Shown: one piece after another, positions 24,293 through 33,108 of the stretch
How positions within the stretch are numbered: position 1 is the stretch's first letter
How the letters are laid out: the number at the start of each line of letters is the position of its first letter
Source: Actinoallomurus liliacearum
Lineage (GTDB): Bacteria > Actinomycetota > Actinomycetes > Streptosporangiales > Streptosporangiaceae
Direction of reading: 5' to 3'
DNA length: 64,000 nt
Assembly (NCBI RefSeq): GCF_039542035.1
Contig: NZ_BAABHJ010000041.1
Location: forward strand, 1 to 64,000
The notes under the pieces: model-generated
The model's input: only the letters and a program-made list of their open reading frames with translations
What the model was told of the DNA's origin: nothing
The model's database searches: none
Position numbers and translations under genes: made by a program

Positions 24293-25533
24293 GCAGCGTG
24301 GCACCGGCCCGCTCGGACCAGGGCGAGGCCCCGCCCCCGTCCCGCAGCGTGGCCGACCGGATTTTCTCCGTCAACCTGCGCCAGAACGGCATCTATGTCG
24401 CGTTCGCGCTGATCGTCGCGCTGTTCGCGATCCTCACACACGGGGACCTGCTCTCGCCGGAGAACATGTCCAACGTTCTCGTGCAGAACTCCTACATCCT
24501 GATCCTGGCGATCGGGATGATCCTCATCATCATCGCCGGGCACATCGACCTGTCCGTCGGCTCGGTCGTCGCCGTCTGCGGCGCGATCTCCGCCGTGCTG
24601 ATGGTGAACCACCACATCGCCTGGCCGCTCGCCGTCATCCTCACCCTGCTCGCGGGCGCGGTGATCGGCGCGTGGCAGGGCTACTGGATCGCCTACTTCG
24701 AGATCCCGGCGTTCATCGTGACGCTGGCCGGCATGCTCGTCTTCCGCGCCCTCACCCTGACCGTGCTGGGCAACCAGGGCATCGGCCCGTTCCCCGACCA
24801 GGTGCGCACGCTCGCCAACGGCTTCCTGCCCGGCTACTTCGGCAACGTCGGCCTGGGCCCGCTCGGCGGCGCCGACCTGTTCACCCTCATCGTCGGCGTG
24901 ATCGCCGTCGTGGGCATCGTGGGCACCCAGTGGCGGGCCCGGCAGGGCCGCGCCGGCTACGGCCAGAAGGTCGAGGCGCTGCCGCTGTTCGTCGTGAAGA
25001 TGGCGCTTGCCGCGCTGGTCGTCATGTTCATCGTCATCCAGCTCGCGCGGTTCAAGAACATGCCGGTCGTGCTCGTCGTCCTGACCGTCCTCGTCCTCGC
25101 GTACACCCTGGTCACCACCCGCGCCGTCTTCGGCCGGCACATCTACGCCCTCGGCGGCAACCTGCAGGCCGCCCGGCTGTCCGGCATCAAGACCAAGTCC
25201 GTGGTGTTCTGGCTGTTCGTCAACATGGGCGTGCTCGCCGCGCTGGCCGGCATCATCTTCGCCGGACGGCTCAACCAGGCCGGTCCGACCGCCGGCACCA
25301 ACTTCGAGCTGGACTCGATCGCGGCGGCGTTCATCGGCGGCGCGGCGGTGCAGGGCGGTGTCGGCAAGGTGGTCGGCGCCATCACCGGTGGTCTGATCAT
25401 GGCCGTGATCAACAACGGCATGTCGCTGCTCGGCGCGCCGAGCGAGCGGGTCATGCTGATCAAGGGTCTGGTGCTGCTGGCCGCCGTCGCGTTCGACATC
25501 TGGACCAAGCGCCGCGCCGGCGCCTCCCGGTGA
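24289..25533 (+). CDS. gguB: Monosaccharide ABC transporter permease (GguB/MmsB-like)
   Basis: This 414-residue membrane protein has about ten predicted helices and the BPD_transp_2 family motif GHIDLSVGSVVAVCGAIS near helix 3. The sequence FGRHIYALGGNLQAARLSGI is the coupling loop that contacts the ATPase. The N-terminal NLRQNGIYVAF and long length (other CUT2 permeases have about 330 residues) match the GguB branch that works with ChvE. It is co-translated with the ATPase through an ATGA overlap. Confidence 0.92.
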   Translation: MSSVAPARSDQGEAPPPSRSVADRIFSVNLRQNGIYVAFALIVALFAILTHGDLLSPENMSNVLVQNSYILILAIGMILIIIAGHIDLSVGSVVAVCGAISAVLMVNHHIAWPLAVILTLLAGAVIGAWQGYWIAYFEIPAFIVTLAGMLVFRALTLTVLGNQGIGPFPDQVRTLANGFLPGYFGNVGLGPLGGADLFTLIVGVIAVVGIVGTQWRARQGRAGYGQKVEALPLFVVKMALAALVVMFIVIQLARFKNMPVVLVVLTVLVLAYTLVTTRAVFGRHIYALGGNLQAARLSGIKTKSVVFWLFVNMGVLAALAGIIFAGRLNQAGPTAGTNFELDSIAAAFIGGAAVQGGVGKVVGAITGGLIMAVINNGMSLLGAPSERVMLIKGLVLLAAVAFDIWTKRRAGASR

Positions 25534-25551
25534 GAATCTAGGATCGATTCC

Positions 25552-26586
25552 ATGACCGCAGACCCCGAGGAGCGGGGCGACGCGCGAGTCACGGCGCGCC
25601 CCGGTCTCCGGGATGTGGCCAGGCTCGCGGGGGTGTCGCACCAGACCGTGTCCCGGGTCTTCCAGGATCACCCACGGGTGAGCTCGGAGACCCGGGCCAA
25701 GGTCCTGGCCGCGGCCGCCCAACTCGACTTCCGGCCCAACGCCTTCGCCCGCGCCCTGGCCACCGGCCGGTCGCGGACGCTCGGCGTGGTCAGCTTCGAC
25801 GCCACCCTGTTCGGGCCCGCGTCGATGATCAGCGAGATCGAGCGGTGCGCTCGGGAGGCCGACTACTTCACCAGCGTCATCGCGCTGCAGTCGGCCAGCG
25901 AGCGTTCCATCTCCGCGGCGGCCGAGCGGCTGCGCGGGCAGGGCGTGGACGGGCTCATCGTGATCCCCGGGCACGTGCCGCTCACGCAGACCACGAAGCA
26001 CCTGCCGTCCGACCTGCCCGTCGTCGTCATGGAGAGCGAGACGGTCGTCCCGGCGGTCGGGGTGGACCAGTACACCGGCCCGAAGGCGGCGACGCGCTAC
26101 CTCCTCGACCTCGGCCACCGGACGGTGTACCACCTGCCCGGCCCGATGTCGTGGCTGGAGTCGCGCGAGCGCGCCCGGGGCTGGCACGACGCGCTGACCG
26201 AGGCGGGCGCGCCGGTGCCGCCGACCATCCCGGGCGACTGGAGCGCCGGGTCCGGGTACGACCGGGGCCTCGCGCTGGCCGCCGACCCGGACGTCACGGC
26301 GGTGTTCGCCTCCAACGACCAGAACGCCCTCGGCCTGCTCCGCGCCCTGCACGAGGCGGGCCGCCGGGTGCCCGACGAGGTCAGCGTCATCGGCTTCGAC
26401 GACATCCCCGAGGCGGCGTACTTCATCCCGCCGCTCACCACGATCCGGCAGGACTTCGCCGCCGTGGGCCGGTCCAGCGTGAACCTGCTGCTCGAGCAGA
26501 TCGAGACCGGCCGCCGCAGTGACAAGAAGATCATCATTTCCACCGAGCTGGTCAGCCGCAGCAGCGCCGGGCGACCTCCCGCGTAG
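25552..26586 (+). CDS. LacI family transcriptional regulator of the sugar regulon
   Basis: This 344-residue protein has an N-terminal LacI helix-turn-helix, LRDVARLAGVSHQTVSRVFQ (about residues 19-38), with the hinge-helix RPNAFARALATGRS. The effector domain is of the Peripla_BP_3 type and includes VIGFDDIPEAAYFIPPLTTI. It lies 18 bases after the permease stop and so is in the same operon. It probably binds the two ACCGGT-centred operators in the 21188-21413 promoter region and releases them in the presence of the transported sugar or its derivative. Confidence 0.92.
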   Translation: MTADPEERGDARVTARPGLRDVARLAGVSHQTVSRVFQDHPRVSSETRAKVLAAAAQLDFRPNAFARALATGRSRTLGVVSFDATLFGPASMISEIERCAREADYFTSVIALQSASERSISAAAERLRGQGVDGLIVIPGHVPLTQTTKHLPSDLPVVVMESETVVPAVGVDQYTGPKAATRYLLDLGHRTVYHLPGPMSWLESRERARGWHDALTEAGAPVPPTIPGDWSAGSGYDRGLALAADPDVTAVFASNDQNALGLLRALHEAGRRVPDEVSVIGFDDIPEAAYFIPPLTTIRQDFAAVGRSSVNLLLEQIETGRRSDKKIIISTELVSRSSAGRPPA

Positions 26587-26614
26587 TACGCCCGGTCTCC
26601 GCGAAAGGAAGACG

Positions 26615-27664
26615 ATGTCCGCCCACGCCGTCACCGCGTCCGCCGCTCGCACGTCCGTGCGGCTCGCGGACGGACGAGAGATCATCTACTTCGACGACAA
26701 GCCCGGTTTGGACCGTTCCGCACCGGACCGGCGGGAGCTGCCGCCGTACGCGCCCGCCGCCGAGCTGCGCTACGACGTGCTGCACGGCGAGGAGGTCCTC
26801 GTCGCCGCCCACCGGCAGAACCGCACCTACCAGCCCGCGCCCGGCGAGTGCCCGCTCTGCCCCTCCCACGGCGACCGCCTCAGCGAGATCCCGGCCGCCG
26901 ACTACCACGTCGTGTCGTTCGAGAACCGCTTCCCCTCGCTCGGCGGCCCGGCCGGTGGGCGCTGCGAGGTGCTGTGCTTCACCAGCGAACACGAGGGGTC
27001 CTTCGCCACCCTGCCGCCCGAGCGACTGGCCACCGTCGGCCGCGCCTGGGCCGACCGCACGGCGGACCTCGGCGCCCGGCCGGACGTGGAGTACGTCTTC
27101 CTCTTCGAGAACCGCGGCGCGGCGATCGGCGCGACCCTGCCGCACCCGCACGGCCAGATCTACGCCTTCCCGTACGTCCCGTCGACCCCGCGCCGGATGC
27201 TGGCCGCCGCCGAACGGTTCCGCGCCGAGCAGGGCCGGTGCCTGATGTGCGACGTCGTCGCCCGCGAGGCCGCCGGGCCGCGCGTCGTGGCCGAGACCGA
27301 CGGCTTCCTCGCGTACGTGCCGGAGGCCGCCCGCTGGCCGTACGAGGTGTACGTCGCCCCACGCGCCTGCGTGCCGGACCTGCCCGCCCTGGAGGCCGCG
27401 CGGCGCGACGAGCTCATGCGCCTGTACGCCGACGTGCTCCGTCGTTTCGACGCCCTCTACGAGCACGCGACGCCGTACATGGCCTGCTGGTACCAGGCCC
27501 CGGCACGGGTCTCGCGCGACGCGGCCCACCTGTGCGCCCGGATCTACACGCCGCAGCGCACCGCCGACAAGCTCAAGTTCCTGGCGACGGCCGAGACCGG
27601 CGGCGGCGCGTACATCAACGACGTCCTCCCCGAGACCGCCGCCGCCCGCCTCCGCGAGCTGTAG
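26615..27664 (+). CDS. galT: Galactose-1-phosphate uridylyltransferase
   Basis: This 349-residue enzyme transfers UMP from UDP-glucose to galactose-1-phosphate in the Leloir pathway. The HIT-type active site HPHGQ is at residues 177-181, with the nucleophile His179 between the two prolines and glycines. A zinc-binding CPLC pair lies at 79-82. ATG at 26615 follows AAAGGAAG and comes 28 bases after the LacI gene stop, so it is probably in the same transcript. galK and galE are not nearby. Its presence is the main clue that the regulon handles galactose. Confidence 0.93.
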   Translation: MSAHAVTASAARTSVRLADGREIIYFDDKPGLDRSAPDRRELPPYAPAAELRYDVLHGEEVLVAAHRQNRTYQPAPGECPLCPSHGDRLSEIPAADYHVVSFENRFPSLGGPAGGRCEVLCFTSEHEGSFATLPPERLATVGRAWADRTADLGARPDVEYVFLFENRGAAIGATLPHPHGQIYAFPYVPSTPRRMLAAAERFRAEQGRCLMCDVVAREAAGPRVVAETDGFLAYVPEAARWPYEVYVAPRACVPDLPALEAARRDELMRLYADVLRRFDALYEHATPYMACWYQAPARVSRDAAHLCARIYTPQRTADKLKFLATAETGGGAYINDVLPETAAARLREL

Positions 27665-27832
27665 TAGTAGTCCCCCGGCCGGCCGGCGGCCGCTGCTCCG
27701 GTGCGGCGACGGCCGGTGGCGCGGCGCCGGGGAACGGCCGGTGGCCCGGTGCGGGCAACCGGCGCGGGGCGCCGCGCGTCCCATCGGGTGTCGGGGGGAA
27801 CGACACGTGCCCCGCGCGGGAGGTGACGGCGC

Positions 27833-28441
27833 ATGACGCCCGACCACGACCTGTCCCCGTACGACGTCGCCTACCTGTTCGCCGGGCCCGACCGCGTGGC
27901 GGTCGTCGCGCTCGTCGGCCTGCACGCCGACGGGCGCGTCCGGATCACGGCCGACCGGCACCGCGTGTACGCCGAGGCGCGCGACGGCGAACTGCATCCG
28001 GTCGAGACGGCCGCGCTGGCCCTCATCCCGGACGTCGGCCGGGTACTCGGCCTGACCAGGATGCTGATCACGTTCTCCCCGGCCGTCACGGAGGTCGGCC
28101 GACGGCTGTACGCCGACGGACTGCTCCCCGGCTCCCGCCTGAGCGGGCTCTGGCGGCGGGACCGGATCAGGAGGATCCGGTCCCTGCGCCGCGAACTGGC
28201 CGAGGCGCCCGAGGGTCTCATGCGGGTCGCGGTCCGGGGAGTCGCCGGCATCGCCGACGACGGGCTCCGGACCATCTTCGAGACCCACGTCTACACGCCC
28301 CCGGCGCATTCGCCGTTGACGAACCCGAAGCGCGACCGGCCCGTCGACCTGCTGCAGCCCGACACCCGCCTGAACGACGCCGCGTCCGGCTACGCGGACG
28401 GCATGGACGGGGGCGGCATGGACGCGGGCGGCGGCTGGTAG
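27833..28441 (+). CDS. TIGR04222-like protein
   Basis: This 202-residue protein begins with LSPYDVAYLFAGPDRVAVVALVGLH, the N-terminal motif of actinobacterial TIGR04222 proteins. Those usually have membrane helices in the middle and a Gly/Cys/His-rich tail. Here the middle has no clear membrane segment, and the tail is short, Gly-rich and ends in Trp (MDGGGMDAGGGW). It may therefore be a soluble or degenerate member. The function of the family is unknown. It converges on the SDR gene, with a long hairpin between them. Confidence 0.6.
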   Translation: MTPDHDLSPYDVAYLFAGPDRVAVVALVGLHADGRVRITADRHRVYAEARDGELHPVETAALALIPDVGRVLGLTRMLITFSPAVTEVGRRLYADGLLPGSRLSGLWRRDRIRRIRSLRRELAEAPEGLMRVAVRGVAGIADDGLRTIFETHVYTPPAHSPLTNPKRDRPVDLLQPDTRLNDAASGYADGMDGGGMDAGGGW

Positions 28442-28483
28442 CCGGTCGTCTCAGTGCCGCGGGAGCGCGACGGCGCGGTCGAA

Positions 28484-28534
28484 CGCCGAGTCACGTCCGG
28501 TGGCGGGCTCCTCGTCTCCGGACGCGACTCGGCG
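28484..28534. terminator. Bidirectional 17-bp hairpin between convergent genes
   Basis: The arms 28484-28500 and 28518-28534 (CGCCGAGTCACGTCCGG against CCGGACGCGACTCGGCG) pair over 17 bp with one mismatch around a 17-base loop. It lies between the stops of two convergent genes and could end transcription from both sides. Confidence 0.65.
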
Positions 28535-28540
28535 TGCGGC

Positions 28541-29302
28541 TCAGCCGGGGACGGAGCCGCAGGTGATGTTGATCGCCGTGCCGGTGATCGTACGGGCGAG
28601 GTCGGAGGCGGCGAACGCGGCGGCGTTCCCGACGTCCTCGAGGGTCGCCGCGCGGCCCAGCATCGTGCGCGCCTCGATGGCGTCTACGATCGCCTCGCCG
28701 CCCGGGAAGCCCTCCGGCAGCGTCTCGGGGACGCCGCCGGTCTGCAGGGTCACGACGCGCACACCGTACGGGCCGAGCTCACACGCGAGGGCGCCGCGCA
28801 GCGACTCCAGCGCGCCGAACGCGACCTGCAGCCCGCCGAGCCGGGGCGTCGGCGGGCCGTACCCGCCGAACAGCAGGATCGCCCCCGAGCGCTGCCGCGT
28901 CATGTGGCGCGCCGCCGCCCGCGCGGTCAGGAACGTCGTGCGGATCGCCGTCACGACCGGCCGTTCGAAGTCGGCCAGGGACATCTCGGCGAGCGGGGTG
29001 CCCTGGACGTCGCCGTGCGAGATGAGGTTGACCGAGACGTCCAGACCGCCGAAGGCCGAGGCGACCGCGTCGGCGTGGTCGTCGACGGCCCGGCCATCGA
29101 GCGCGTCGAACACCGCGACCTCGGCCGCGCCGCCCGCCGCGCGGATCCGCCCGGCCGCCGCCTCGAGCGGCTCCGCCGTCCGCCCGACCAGGTGGACGCG
29201 CGCCCCTTCGCGGGCGAACGCCCGCGCGACCGCGCCGCCGATCATCCCGCCGCCCCCGTAGACGACGGCGTTCTTTCCGTCGAGCATCCCCGTGCCGGGC
29301 AT
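28541..29302 (-). CDS. Short-chain dehydrogenase/reductase with atypical active site
   Basis: This 253-residue SDR-fold protein has the Rossmann glycine loop YGGGGMIGGAVARAF (about residues 15-29), and a C-terminal region with ITGTAINITCGS as in enoyl-ACP reductase-like or 3-oxoacyl reductase-like members. The usual Ser...YxxxK catalytic set is not visible. The region reads ILLFGGYGPPTPRLGGLQVAFGALE, with no Tyr-x-x-x-Lys pair. It is the last of three leftward genes, after ArsR and AHSA1, and its start overlaps the AHSA1 stop by 1 base (TGATG). It may bind NAD(P) without standard SDR chemistry. Confidence 0.8.
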   Translation of the reverse strand: MPGTGMLDGKNAVVYGGGGMIGGAVARAFAREGARVHLVGRTAEPLEAAAGRIRAAGGAAEVAVFDALDGRAVDDHADAVASAFGGLDVSVNLISHGDVQGTPLAEMSLADFERPVVTAIRTTFLTARAAARHMTRQRSGAILLFGGYGPPTPRLGGLQVAFGALESLRGALACELGPYGVRVVTLQTGGVPETLPEGFPGGEAIVDAIEARTMLGRAATLEDVGNAAAFAASDLARTITGTAINITCGSVPG

Positions 29303-29784
29303 CAGCGGCCCTGGAGGTCGGCGAGGAGCTCTTCGAGGCGTTCGCCGGACTCACGGACGCCGTACTCCGCGCCGGAGGCGATCATGCCGTCGCGGTCCTC
29401 GACCGACTGGAAGCCGGAGACCGACCGCACCAGCGTCCGGCCGTCGGCCTCGGTGAACGTCACCGTCTCCAGCGCCACGTGGCCGGGCACGCCCTCGTAC
29501 TCGAAGGTCTGCACGATGCCGCCCTCGACCGACGGCGCGCCGTGGAAGACGCCGTGGAAGCCGTGTTCGTGGCCGGCGGGGTCGACGCTGACGTAGCGCC
29601 AGCGGCCGCCGTCGCGCGGCTCGTGGCGGTCGAAGCGCATGGTCAGGTCGCGGGGCCCCAGCCAGCGCACGATCAGATCCGGGTCGGTGTACGCGCGGAA
29701 CACCAGGTCGCGGGGCGCCTCGAACTCCCGCTCGGTGACGATCTGCGGGATGCCGGGCTCAGCGGTGATCTCGGTCTTGCCCAT
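29302..29784 (-). CDS. AHSA1/SRPBCC domain protein
   Basis: This 160-residue protein has the AHSA1 (Aha1 C-terminal-like) START fold. It begins with VTEREFEAPRDLVFRAYTDP, contains the typical WLGPRDLTM, and ends in a long helix (ESGERLEELLADLQG). Such proteins are nearly always paired with ArsR regulators in actinobacteria, and the start lies inside the end of the ArsR gene (26-base overlap). The role is probably binding of a hydrophobic small molecule. It is not expected to be an Hsp90 co-chaperone. Confidence 0.9.
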   Translation of the reverse strand: MGKTEITAEPGIPQIVTEREFEAPRDLVFRAYTDPDLIVRWLGPRDLTMRFDRHEPRDGGRWRYVSVDPAGHEHGFHGVFHGAPSVEGGIVQTFEYEGVPGHVALETVTFTEADGRTLVRSVSGFQSVEDRDGMIASGAEYGVRESGERLEELLADLQGR

Positions 29785-30154
29785 CGTCGTCCTCCTCCTT
29801 CGCGGCCGCGTCGGTGCGGCCGTCCGGTCCTCGTCCCTGCAGCGCCGCGAGCAACTCGTCCAGCCGCTCGTGGCTCTCGTCCCAGAACCGCTGGTACCGG
29901 GCCAGCCAGGTGGTCACCTCACGGAGCGGCTCGGCCTGCAGGTGGCTGAGCCGGGCCGTCGCGCGGCGGGTCCTCGAGATGAGCCCGGCGTTCTCCAGCA
30001 CCTTGAGGTGCCGGGAGATCGCCGGCTGGGACACGTCGAACGGCGCGGCCAGCTCGGCCACGGTCGCGTCGCCTTCGGTCAGCCGCGTGAGGATGGCGCG
30101 CCGCGTCGGGTCCGCGAGCGCCGCGAAGACCAGGCTGATCCGGTCGTCCGGCAC
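29759..30154 (-). CDS. ArsR family transcriptional regulator
   Basis: This 131-residue winged-helix protein has the ArsR recognition helix region DVSQPAISRHLKVLENAGLI (about residues 39-58). It lacks the cysteine pair of metal-sensing ArsR proteins, so it belongs to the non-metal class paired with AHSA1 proteins. GTG at 30154 is preferred to the longer frame because AAGGTGG lies 7 bases upstream and the sequence PDDRISLVFAALADPTRRAI is the normal N-terminus. A palindrome at 30167-30181 just upstream could be its own operator. Confidence 0.9.
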   Translation of the reverse strand: MPDDRISLVFAALADPTRRAILTRLTEGDATVAELAAPFDVSQPAISRHLKVLENAGLISRTRRATARLSHLQAEPLREVTTWLARYQRFWDESHERLDELLAALQGRGPDGRTDAAAKEEDDDGQDRDHR

Positions 30155-30166
30155 TTCATAACCACC

Positions 30167-30181
30167 TTGTTCTAGAACCAA
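30167..30181. promoter_or_regulatory. Probable ArsR operator
   Basis: TTGTTCTAGAACCAA is an imperfect palindrome centred on CTAG. It lies right before the ribosome site of the ArsR gene, in an AT-rich promoter stretch that includes ATTAACACA. Confidence 0.5.
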
Positions 30182-30235
30182 TGTGTTAATAATCGGGCCG
30201 CAGGGCGACTCCGTCAAGGGGCGTGGTGCGGTGGT

Positions 30236-31246
30236 TCAGCGCCGGGTGAGCACGCCCGACGCCGTGACCTTGCCGTTCGCGTCGTAGTAGGTGAGAGCCA
30301 GCTTGCCGCCCTTGCGCGGGACGAGGTGCATGTCACCGACGTCGCAGCCGTGCTTCCCCGACCCGAAGACGGTGTTGACCGTCAGCCGGTCCCGGGTGAC
30401 GGACGTCGGCACGGCGGTACCGACGCACTTGCCGTCGAGGTAGCGGACCTTGCCGTCGTGCTTGCCCGCGCGCAGCGTCACCTCGGCCTCCCACCGGACC
30501 GGCTTGCCGTTCCGCTCGGTCGCGTCCCGCACCGTTCCCGACCACGTGCCGGCGAACGAGGACGGGACGGCCGTCTTGGGCCCGTGCTCGTCCTTCCCGG
30601 AGAACAGGTGGCCGAGCAGCCACACGCTGACCGCGGTCACGACCACGGTCCACCAGGTCATCTTCAAGGCACGCTTGATGCTCTCCGTGAGCGACCGCTC
30701 TTGCGGCGGCGACCCCGGTGGCGGCGGTGGCTCGTACTCGTATCCCCCGGGCGGCGGATTCTCGTACTGCGGATTCTCGTACTGCGGCGGGGGCCGGTAC
30801 TGCGGCGGCCGGCGGCCGAGGTCGGCGGCGTCCCAGGGGTCCGGGGGAGCGGCCGGGCCGGTCTCGGCCTCCGCCCAGGGGTCCCGGGGCGGCGCCGCGC
30901 CCGGTGCCGCGCGGGCCCACGGGTCGTCGACGACCTCGGCGTCCTCCGGCTCGTCGTACTCCTCGTACTCCTCGTACTCGTCGAACTCCTCGGGTTCCAC
31001 CGCGCCGGACCGGTAGGCGTCGTATTCGGCGCGGTGGTGCCGCAGGACGTCCCGGGCGGCGTTCAGCAGGCGGATGACCTCCTCCGCCATGACCTTGGCC
31101 CGCGCATCCGGGTACAGGTCCGGGTGGTACTTCTTGGCCAGCGCGCGGAACGCCTGCCGGATCTCCTCCTGCGTGGCGTCGGGATCGACGCCGAGCAGGT
31201 CGTACGCGTCGTTCCCCTCGAGCTCGGCGAAGTCCGCCGACCTCAC
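30236..31246 (-). CDS. J-domain (DnaJ-like) membrane protein
   Basis: This 336-residue protein has an N-terminal J domain (about residues 12-78) with the HPD motif at 41-43. An acidic Glu/Tyr-rich segment and a Pro-rich segment (about 85-185) follow, then one membrane helix (about 197-215) and an outer domain of about 120 residues with two cysteines (KCVG, HGCDVG). The J domain should recruit DnaK at the inner membrane face, while the C-terminal beta-rich domain faces outward. GTG at 31246 overlaps the stop of the upstream gene (GTGA), so the two are coupled. The combination of a cytoplasmic J domain and an extracytoplasmic domain is unusual but recurs in actinomycetes. Confidence 0.82.
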   Translation of the reverse strand: MRSADFAELEGNDAYDLLGVDPDATQEEIRQAFRALAKKYHPDLYPDARAKVMAEEVIRLLNAARDVLRHHRAEYDAYRSGAVEPEEFDEYEEYEEYDEPEDAEVVDDPWARAAPGAAPPRDPWAEAETGPAAPPDPWDAADLGRRPPQYRPPPQYENPQYENPPPGGYEYEPPPPPGSPPQERSLTESIKRALKMTWWTVVVTAVSVWLLGHLFSGKDEHGPKTAVPSSFAGTWSGTVRDATERNGKPVRWEAEVTLRAGKHDGKVRYLDGKCVGTAVPTSVTRDRLTVNTVFGSGKHGCDVGDMHLVPRKGGKLALTYYDANGKVTASGVLTRR

Positions 31247-31992
31247 CTCCCGATCCGGCGCGCCACCGACGCCCGGTAGCACGTCAGCGACCAGTGCGCG
31301 GTCGCGTCGGAGTGGCCCGCCGGGATCACCTTGGTCCCGCACGCGACGGTGACGTCACGCGCCCCGGCCAGGAAGACCATGAACATGGTCAGCTGGTGCT
31401 CGTACCCCTCGTACGCCCAGTTGCAGCGCAGCACGCGCTGCCCGGACGTGAACGGGGTCTGCAGCAGTTCCTGGGTGCGCGGCGGAAGGTTGCCGAGCAG
31501 CCCCCGGTCGGCCGCGCTGAGGCCGTCGACCGGCGCGACCGGCGAGCGCGCCCCGGAGGCGAGGGCCGGACCGGACGCGGGCGTGTGCGGCGGCGGCCGG
31601 TGGTCCACCTGGACGTGCCGCAGCGAGCCGGGCTCGAACACGAACGCCGAGATGGCGTAGACGGGCCGGTGCTCGGTGCTGATCCGCGGCTCGGCGATCG
31701 CCAGGCCCCGGTCGCCGAAGACGACGGCGTACGGCCGGCCGTCCAGGCTCGAGCCGTCACGCCGGGCGTACCAGTCGATGACGCCCCCGGCGAGCTCCAT
31801 CAGGCGTTCCCGGGTGCGCTGGCCGATCATCTCCCAGCATTCCTGGCGGAGTTTCTCGCCGCCGTCCAGGCCCATCTGCGCGGCCTGGTGCAACGGGGCC
31901 GTGGCCCCCGAGAAGCGGTCCAGTCCGCCGCCGCCACCGCGCGCCGGCGACCGGTCGTCGCCGGTCGGGACCATGGGGAAAGACGAGTCCAC
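31243..31992 (-). CDS. Protein of unknown function coupled to the J-domain protein
   Basis: This 249-residue protein has no signal peptide and no evident membrane helix. Its middle contains beta strands (PYAVVFGDRGLAIAEPR and YAISAFVFEPGSLRHVQVDH), and the C-terminus contains CNWAYEGYEHQLTMFMVFLA followed by ACGTKVIPAG. I do not recognise a family. GTG at 31992 follows AGGAGG at 8 bases. Its stop overlaps the start of the J-domain gene, so it may be a client or partner of that protein. Confidence 0.65.
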   Translation of the reverse strand: MDSSFPMVPTGDDRSPARGGGGGLDRFSGATAPLHQAAQMGLDGGEKLRQECWEMIGQRTRERLMELAGGVIDWYARRDGSSLDGRPYAVVFGDRGLAIAEPRISTEHRPVYAISAFVFEPGSLRHVQVDHRPPPHTPASGPALASGARSPVAPVDGLSAADRGLLGNLPPRTQELLQTPFTSGQRVLRCNWAYEGYEHQLTMFMVFLAGARDVTVACGTKVIPAGHSDATAHWSLTCYRASVARRIGR

Positions 31993-32131
31993 GCGCCGAG
32001 CCTCCTGACCAGCTCCTGTCGACCGTTGACCCCATTATGTCGATACCGGTGATCCGCTGTCCCGGCCGAGGAGGGTCATTGCGAGGTTCGGAAGACGACC
32101 CGTGCGGGCGACGGAGGACGAACGGTCACCC

Positions 32132-32944
32132 TCAGCGCTTGCGGCCGGCGGCGCAGAGCATCCAGACCGAATCGGCGTCCTTCACGGCCTCGGGGTCGTC
32201 GGGCCGCCACTTCGGCAGGTTGACGAGGCCGGGTTCGACCAGGTCGTAGCCGTCGAAGAGCGCCTCGATCTCCTTCGGCGAGCGGAGGACGGCCGGTGAG
32301 GTGGCGCGCTGCTTGTACACGTCGGCGGCCGACGCCGCGCCGTCGGCGCCCTGCTCCGGCGGGGTGATGTGGGACAGCGCCAGGTAGCTGCCCGGCACGG
32401 ACACGTCCCGGAACGCCGAGACCAGCCCGTACGGGTCCTCCTCGTCGGTGATGAAGTGCAGCACCGACATGAACAGCACGGCCACCGGCTCGTCGAACCG
32501 GATCAGCCGGCGCGTCGCCGGGTGGTCGAGGATCGGGCCCGGGTCCCGCATGTCCGCCTCGACCACGGCCGTCGTGCCGTTGTCGGGCAGCAGCGCCTTC
32601 GCGTGGGCGCGGACGATCGGGTCGTTGTCGACGTACACGACGCGGGCGTCGGGCGTGACGGCCTGGGCCACCTCGTGCACGTTGCCCTGCGTCGGCAGCC
32701 CGGTTCCGACGTCGATGAACTGCCGGATCCCGGCCTCCTCGGCGAGGAAGCGCACGACCCGGCCGAGGAACGCGCGGTTCTCCCGCGCCAGCACGCGCAC
32801 CTCCGGGGCCGCCGACAGGACCTGCTCCGCCGCGTTCCGGTCGACGGCGAAGTTGTCCTTGCCGCCGAGGTAGTAGTCGTACATCCGAGCCGGTGTGGGC
32901 CGGTCCGTACGAAGGTCGTGAACCGGGATCTCCTCGTCTCCCAT
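32132..32944 (-). CDS. SAM-dependent methyltransferase (PF04672 / DUF574)
   Basis: This 270-residue protein begins with the family signature TPARMYDYYLGGKDNFAVDR. It has the SAM-binding motif FIDVGTGLPTQGNVHEVAQ (about residues 81-99) and the acidic loop VVYVDNDP. Actinomycetes carry many copies of this family, and the substrate is generally unknown. There is no obvious operon partner. The ATG follows a purine-rich GGGGGGACC stretch. Confidence 0.92.
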   Translation of the reverse strand: MGDEEIPVHDLRTDRPTPARMYDYYLGGKDNFAVDRNAAEQVLSAAPEVRVLARENRAFLGRVVRFLAEEAGIRQFIDVGTGLPTQGNVHEVAQAVTPDARVVYVDNDPIVRAHAKALLPDNGTTAVVEADMRDPGPILDHPATRRLIRFDEPVAVLFMSVLHFITDEEDPYGLVSAFRDVSVPGSYLALSHITPPEQGADGAASAADVYKQRATSPAVLRSPKEIEALFDGYDLVEPGLVNLPKWRPDDPEAVKDADSVWMLCAAGRKR

Positions 32945-33108
32945 CGCGGTCCCCCCTCTTTTCCGTACGCGTGTTCTGACAAGTTTGTCGACTCAGGCAA
33001 CGAATGTGAAGATCATTCTGTTCCCTGACGGCCCCGGCCGGGGCCGGGAGCGCGCGCGGGCGCGGCGCCTCGCGGCACCGCGCCCGTCGCGGACGTGCGG
33101 GTCCCGGA

